Assembly: GCA_007125735.1 (NCBI GenBank) | Contig: SLCP01000183.1 | Coordinates: 1 to 7,921 of the forward strand | Reading direction: 5' to 3' | Length of the DNA stretch: 7,921 bases | Origin: Coriobacteriia bacterium | GTDB lineage: Bacteria > Actinomycetota > Coriobacteriia > Anaerosomatales > SLCP01 | Shown here: piece after piece, positions 5,301 to 7,921 of the stretch | How the letters are laid out: every line of letters starts with the position of its first letter | Numbering within the stretch: the first letter of the stretch is position 1 | Position numbers and translations under genes: made by a program | Notes under the pieces: generated by a model | The model's database searches: none | What the model was told of the DNA's origin: nothing | What the model saw: only the letters and a program-made list of their open reading frames with translations

Positions 5301-6203
5301 TCAGACGAGGGCGACCTCTTCGACCTCACGGACCTTGCGCTCGGCGATGACGACTCCGGCCAGAACGAGTGCCGCCCCGACCAGCTGCAGCCATCCCAGC
5401 CGCTCGCCGAGCACGAGCGCCGCGAGCACGATAGTCACCAGGGGCTCGAACGTCGAGGTGATCGACGTCTGCGCCGGACCGAGGTGCCGCATGGCCTTGA
5501 GATACAGCAGGACCGCCGCGAACGTCGGGATGAACACGATCGCCGCCAGGAGCAGCCACGCCTCGGCGTCCCAGCCCACGGGGGCGATCCGAGCGCCCAC
5601 CACGGTGGCGACGAGCGCGATCGCGATCGCGTTGAACCCGAACGTGTACGTCATGAGCACACCTCGCGAACGCCCCGGCAACCAGCGGTACGAGAGCACG
5701 TTGAACGAGGCGTAGCCCGAAGCGGCCCCGAGGCCGAGGAGTACGCCAGCGACCGAGACTCCCGACTCGATACCGAACGGATCGACCACGAGCGCACACC
5801 CGAGGAAGGTCAGCGTGACCGCTGCGATACGGACGCGGTCGAGCGCGTCACCGCCGAAGACACGAGATGCGATGGTGACGAGGGCCGGATACGTGTAGAA
5901 CAAGACAGCGACGATGGCGGCATCCGTGTACACCAGGGCGAAGAAGAAACACAGCGATGCGGCGCCGTACCCTGCGACCGCAAGGACCAGGTACCGGCCG
6001 AGGTCGCTGCGAGGGACCTTGAGCATGCGGGGGCGGGTCACGAGGAGATAGCCAGCGAGCAGGAGCGATGCCGCCCCGAACCGCCACACCAACAACTGCA
6101 GCGGCTCGGCGCCGTGCCGATAGGCCAGGCTCGTGAAGATGGCGAGCGTGCCGAAGCACGCCGCCGACACCGTAACCGCGAGCAAAGCGGCCCGTCGCTT
6201 CAC
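5301..6203 (-). CDS. EamA/DMT-superfamily transporter
   Basis: A 300-aa inner-membrane protein with ten hydrophobic segments in two homologous halves, the usual architecture and length of EamA-type drug/metabolite transporters. The first EamA repeat covers about residues 7-140 (FGTLAIFTSLAYRHGAEPLQLLVWRF, with YPALVTI at 105-111). The second covers about 150-287 and has the characteristic EPLVTIVLAALVLGERL segment at 253-269. The C-terminus is charged and cytoplasmic. Relatives export amino acids, nucleosides or other small metabolites; the substrate cannot be read from sequence. The start is a GTG at 6203, directly before the first helix; the upstream ribosome site is weak (GAAGG about 12 bases away). 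It is divergent from the VanZ-like gene across a 135-bp gap, and a J-domain gene follows it. Confidence 0.9.
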   Translation of the reverse strand: MKRRAALLAVTVSAACFGTLAIFTSLAYRHGAEPLQLLVWRFGAASLLLAGYLLVTRPRMLKVPRSDLGRYLVLAVAGYGAASLCFFFALVYTDAAIVAVLFYTYPALVTIASRVFGGDALDRVRIAAVTLTFLGCALVVDPFGIESGVSVAGVLLGLGAASGYASFNVLSYRWLPGRSRGVLMTYTFGFNAIAIALVATVVGARIAPVGWDAEAWLLLAAIVFIPTFAAVLLYLKAMRHLGPAQTSITSTFEPLVTIVLAALVLGERLGWLQLVGAALVLAGVVIAERKVREVEEVALV

Positions 6204-6338
6204 CGAGACCCAGACCTTCCGTCCGCGCCATCAAAGGAGACAACCCTGCCATGCGCTCGGTCGCCGGTCAACCGTACTGTGCGAAGCTCTGGTAGACTCT
6301 CGACTCCGACGACCAGTACGAACGAGGGAGCATGCCCC

Positions 6339-6707
6339 GTGTTCTTGCTCGACCGGCTCGCGACCCGCCGCACCGCATGGTCCGCCTCCATCGCATGGAT
6401 GGCGGTCATCTTCGGCCTGTCGTCACTGCCCGGCTCGGCGGTCCCGAGCACGGGCGGCACGTATGCACACTTCGGCGTCTACGCCATTCTCGGCGCACTG
6501 CTCTACCTCGCCTTCCGGCACGAGACGCCCGACACCGGCCGCGCGCTTGCTCTCGCCGTCATCACCGCGTCTGCGTACGGAGTGACCGACGAGCTCCACC
6601 AGGCGTTCGTTCCAGGACGTGTTCCTGACGTCGTAGACTGGGCCGTGGACACTCTCGGCGCTCTCGCGGGCGCGTGGCTCATGCTCGTCGCGACAAGAAG
6701 GCGGTAG
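6339..6707 (+). CDS. VanZ-like family membrane protein
   Basis: A 122-aa protein with four predicted membrane helices (about 14-30, 42-60, 68-84, 99-118). It has the signature residues of the VanZ-like family: H44-F-x2-Y48 in helix 2, DELHQ at 84-88, PGR at 92-94, and D100-x3-D104-T-x-G107. VanZ from enterococcal vancomycin/teicoplanin clusters confers low-level teicoplanin resistance, but most chromosomal members have no known role, so resistance should not be assumed. The GTG at 6339 is chosen for the GGAG 8 bases upstream; the frame stays open far further upstream, but that part is only the antisense of the transporter gene. A TAGACT at 6293-6298 could be its -10, with no convincing -35. 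The stop is 4 bp before the next gene, indicating one operon. Confidence 0.88.
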   Translation: MFLLDRLATRRTAWSASIAWMAVIFGLSSLPGSAVPSTGGTYAHFGVYAILGALLYLAFRHETPDTGRALALAVITASAYGVTDELHQAFVPGRVPDVVDWAVDTLGALAGAWLMLVATRRR

Positions 6708-6711
6708 CCAA

Positions 6712-7689
6712 ATGCCACTGCGGACCACACGCCTCATGCTCGCCGAGGAACCCGGCGCGATCGAGCACGCCGCCGAGGTGCTTCTCGACGGAGGCCTCGT
6801 GGCCTTCCCCACCGAGACGGTCTACGGGCTCGGTGCCCTCGGGCTCGATTCAGACGCCGCCGGTCGCATCTTCGAAGCCAAAGGTCGGCCGAGCTTCGAC
6901 CCCCTCATCCTGCACATCGCCCACGCGCCCGAGCTCGAACGTGTCGCTGAGGTCAACGAGGCGGCATGGCGCATGGCCGAACGCTTCTGGCCAGGTCCGC
7001 TGACGCTCGTGATGCCGCGCTCGACAGCCGTGCCCGACATCGTCACGTCAGGACTCCCGACCGTCGCCGTACGCGTGCCGGCCCACCCGGTCGCTCACGC
7101 CCTGCTCGAAGCGGTCGGCGAGCCGGTAGCGGCGCCCAGCGCGAACCCGTTCGGCAAGCTCAGCCCCACCACCGCGACGCATGTTCGAACGGGGCTCTCC
7201 GGTCGCATCGATGTGATCCTCGACGGTGGCCCGACCGCGCGCGGCCTCGAGTCAACGATCATCAGCGTCGCCGAGGACGTGCCGGTCCTCCTGCGCACGG
7301 GAGCGATCCCTGCCGAGGAGATCGAGGAGATGCTCGGCGTGCGGCTCGAACGGCACGTGCCGACGTCCCGCCCGGCCACGCCGGGGCAACTCGACTCGCA
7401 CTACGCCCCACACACCCCGGTGATCGTGAGCACCGAGCCCGTCGCGGACCCATCTCGCACAGGGCTCGTGGTCCTGAGGAAGACCGGGGTCGAAAAGGAC
7501 TTCGCGGCGGTGGAAGAGCTCTCGGCCGATGGTGACCTGACCGAGGCGGCCAAGAACCTCTTCGCCGCCCTACACAGGCTCGATGCCCTCGGTCTGGACC
7601 TCATCGTCGTGCGCCCGGTTCCCGAGACGGGCCTCGGCGCGGCGATCATGGACCGCATGCGCCGGGCGGCGTTCAGGGAGGACGAGTAA
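6712..7689 (+). CDS. L-threonylcarbamoyladenylate synthase, two-domain Sua5 type
   Basis: Makes threonylcarbamoyl-AMP from threonine, bicarbonate and ATP in the cytoplasm, the first step of the universal t6A37 modification of tRNAs reading ANN codons; the product goes to the TsaD complex. The 325-aa length fits Sua5 rather than the shorter YrdC/TsaC form. The YrdC domain (about 12-200) shows PTETVYGLG (33-41), KGRPSFDPL (57-65), WPGPLTLV (93-100), AAPSANPFGKLSPT (140-153), LESTIIS (179-185) and RTGAI (195-199). The interdomain linker TPGQLDSHYAP (223-233) matches the Sua5 hallmark, and a C-terminal Sua5 domain ends with ETGLGAAIMDRMRRAA (305-320). All core motifs are present, so it should be active. 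Translation starts at an ATG with an AGGCGG-like site 7 bases upstream, 4 bp after the VanZ-like gene. Confidence 0.95.
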   Translation: MPLRTTRLMLAEEPGAIEHAAEVLLDGGLVAFPTETVYGLGALGLDSDAAGRIFEAKGRPSFDPLILHIAHAPELERVAEVNEAAWRMAERFWPGPLTLVMPRSTAVPDIVTSGLPTVAVRVPAHPVAHALLEAVGEPVAAPSANPFGKLSPTTATHVRTGLSGRIDVILDGGPTARGLESTIISVAEDVPVLLRTGAIPAEEIEEMLGVRLERHVPTSRPATPGQLDSHYAPHTPVIVSTEPVADPSRTGLVVLRKTGVEKDFAAVEELSADGDLTEAAKNLFAALHRLDALGLDLIVVRPVPETGLGAAIMDRMRRAAFREDE

Positions 7690-7698
7690 CGGCTGCGG

Positions 7699-7921
7699 TC
7701 AGGCGCAGCTGTCGTCGGCGAGCCAGTGCACGGCGCCACTCGCCAGCGCGTACGACCCTCCGACGACCATCGTCTCATCGGCGGGAACATCGAAGCCGTC
7801 GACGAACTCCTCGAGCCGCGCGATCGTCGCCACGACGTGCCGATTCACGGCTGCGGCAAGAAGAGCATCGTCTGCATCGCTGGGCGCGCATGCAGGATCG
7901 ACCGGGGAGACGTCGATCTTC
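7699..7921 (-). CDS. C-terminal fragment of an unidentified protein (runs off the window)
   Basis: On the minus strand a frame enters at the window edge and stays open for 73 codons to a TGA at 7701-7699, converging on the threonylcarbamoyl-AMP synthase gene with 9 bp between stops. The visible end contains a helix-like stretch (AAAVNRHVVATIARLEEFVDG) and then MVVGGSYALASGAVHWL before a short Cys-Ala tail. The VVGGSYALAS segment loosely recalls the last strand and helix of Mur-ligase-fold enzymes such as folylpolyglutamate synthase, but this is too weak for a name. The tight packing and absence of a rival plus-strand gene support it as coding. Confidence 0.6.
   Translation of the reverse strand, partial: KIDVSPVDPACAPSDADDALLAAAVNRHVVATIARLEEFVDGFDVPADETMVVGGSYALASGAVHWLADDSCA

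Noticed and set aside
6251..6295. 14-codon leader-peptide-like ORF upstream of the VanZ-like gene, preceded by AAAGGAG
   Set aside because: The ribosome site is 11 bases from the ATG, the ORF overlaps the likely -10 of the downstream gene, and no attenuator structure is visible.
5181..6707. Long plus-strand open frame (508 codons) that appears to fuse a novel protein to the VanZ-like domain
   Set aside because: Everything before about 6339 is antisense to the EamA transporter gene and gives a low-complexity Arg/Glu/His-rich translation typical of GC-rich shadow frames. A good ribosome site and GTG at 6339 define the real start.

Overview
The window is a GC-rich, densely packed bacterial chromosome segment with many GTG starts. 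A very large membrane-anchored multiheme cytochrome c, a chemoreceptor and a probable selenoprotein in one segment suggest an anaerobic or facultatively anaerobic, motile bacterium. My best guess is an anaerobic lineage of Actinomycetota near Coriobacteriia, such as the OPB41/Anaerosomatales group. That placement is inference from style and gene content; no marker gene here proves it.

Layout. (1) Positions 20-96: tRNA-Pro(CGG) on the minus strand with its own promoter. (2) 175-204: a terminator hairpin, preceded in the minus direction by a 699-aa cytochrome c (239-2338, minus) with 24 heme motifs: a NapC/NirT-like anchored six-heme module, an acidic linker, and three tandem six-heme modules. 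(3) 2548-4171: a minimal chemoreceptor and a RidA-family protein, almost overlapping, minus strand. (4) 4239-4872: a compact plus-strand cassette, the most interesting part of the window. It has a sigma70-like promoter with a CsoR-type palindrome in its core, a 67-aa ferredoxin-like protein, then a 113-aa thioredoxin-fold protein interrupted by one in-frame TGA at 4600-4602. The frame stays open and family-like on both sides, and a bSECIS-like hairpin follows at the right distance, so I annotate it as a selenoprotein with a C-x4-U redox motif. (5) 4903-6203: a J-domain-only protein and a ten-helix EamA/DMT exporter, minus strand. (6) 6339-7689: a VanZ-like membrane protein and a full-length Sua5-type threonylcarbamoyl-AMP synthase, plus strand, 4 bp apart. 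(7) 7699-7921: the C-terminal end of an unrecognised minus-strand gene leaving the window.

How it fits together. The cytochrome could take electrons from the quinol pool at its anchored module and pass them outward along 18 further hemes. The ferredoxin/selenoprotein pair looks like an inducible thiol or selenol redox module, with the palindrome as the likely repressor site. The other genes are housekeeping or general accessory genes. No large gene-free stretch exists; the longest non-coding gaps are 142 bp (97-238), 209 bp (2339-2547), 144 bp (4172-4315) and 135 bp (6204-6338), and their contents are described in the entries. I see no CRISPR array, insertion sequence, integrase or rRNA.
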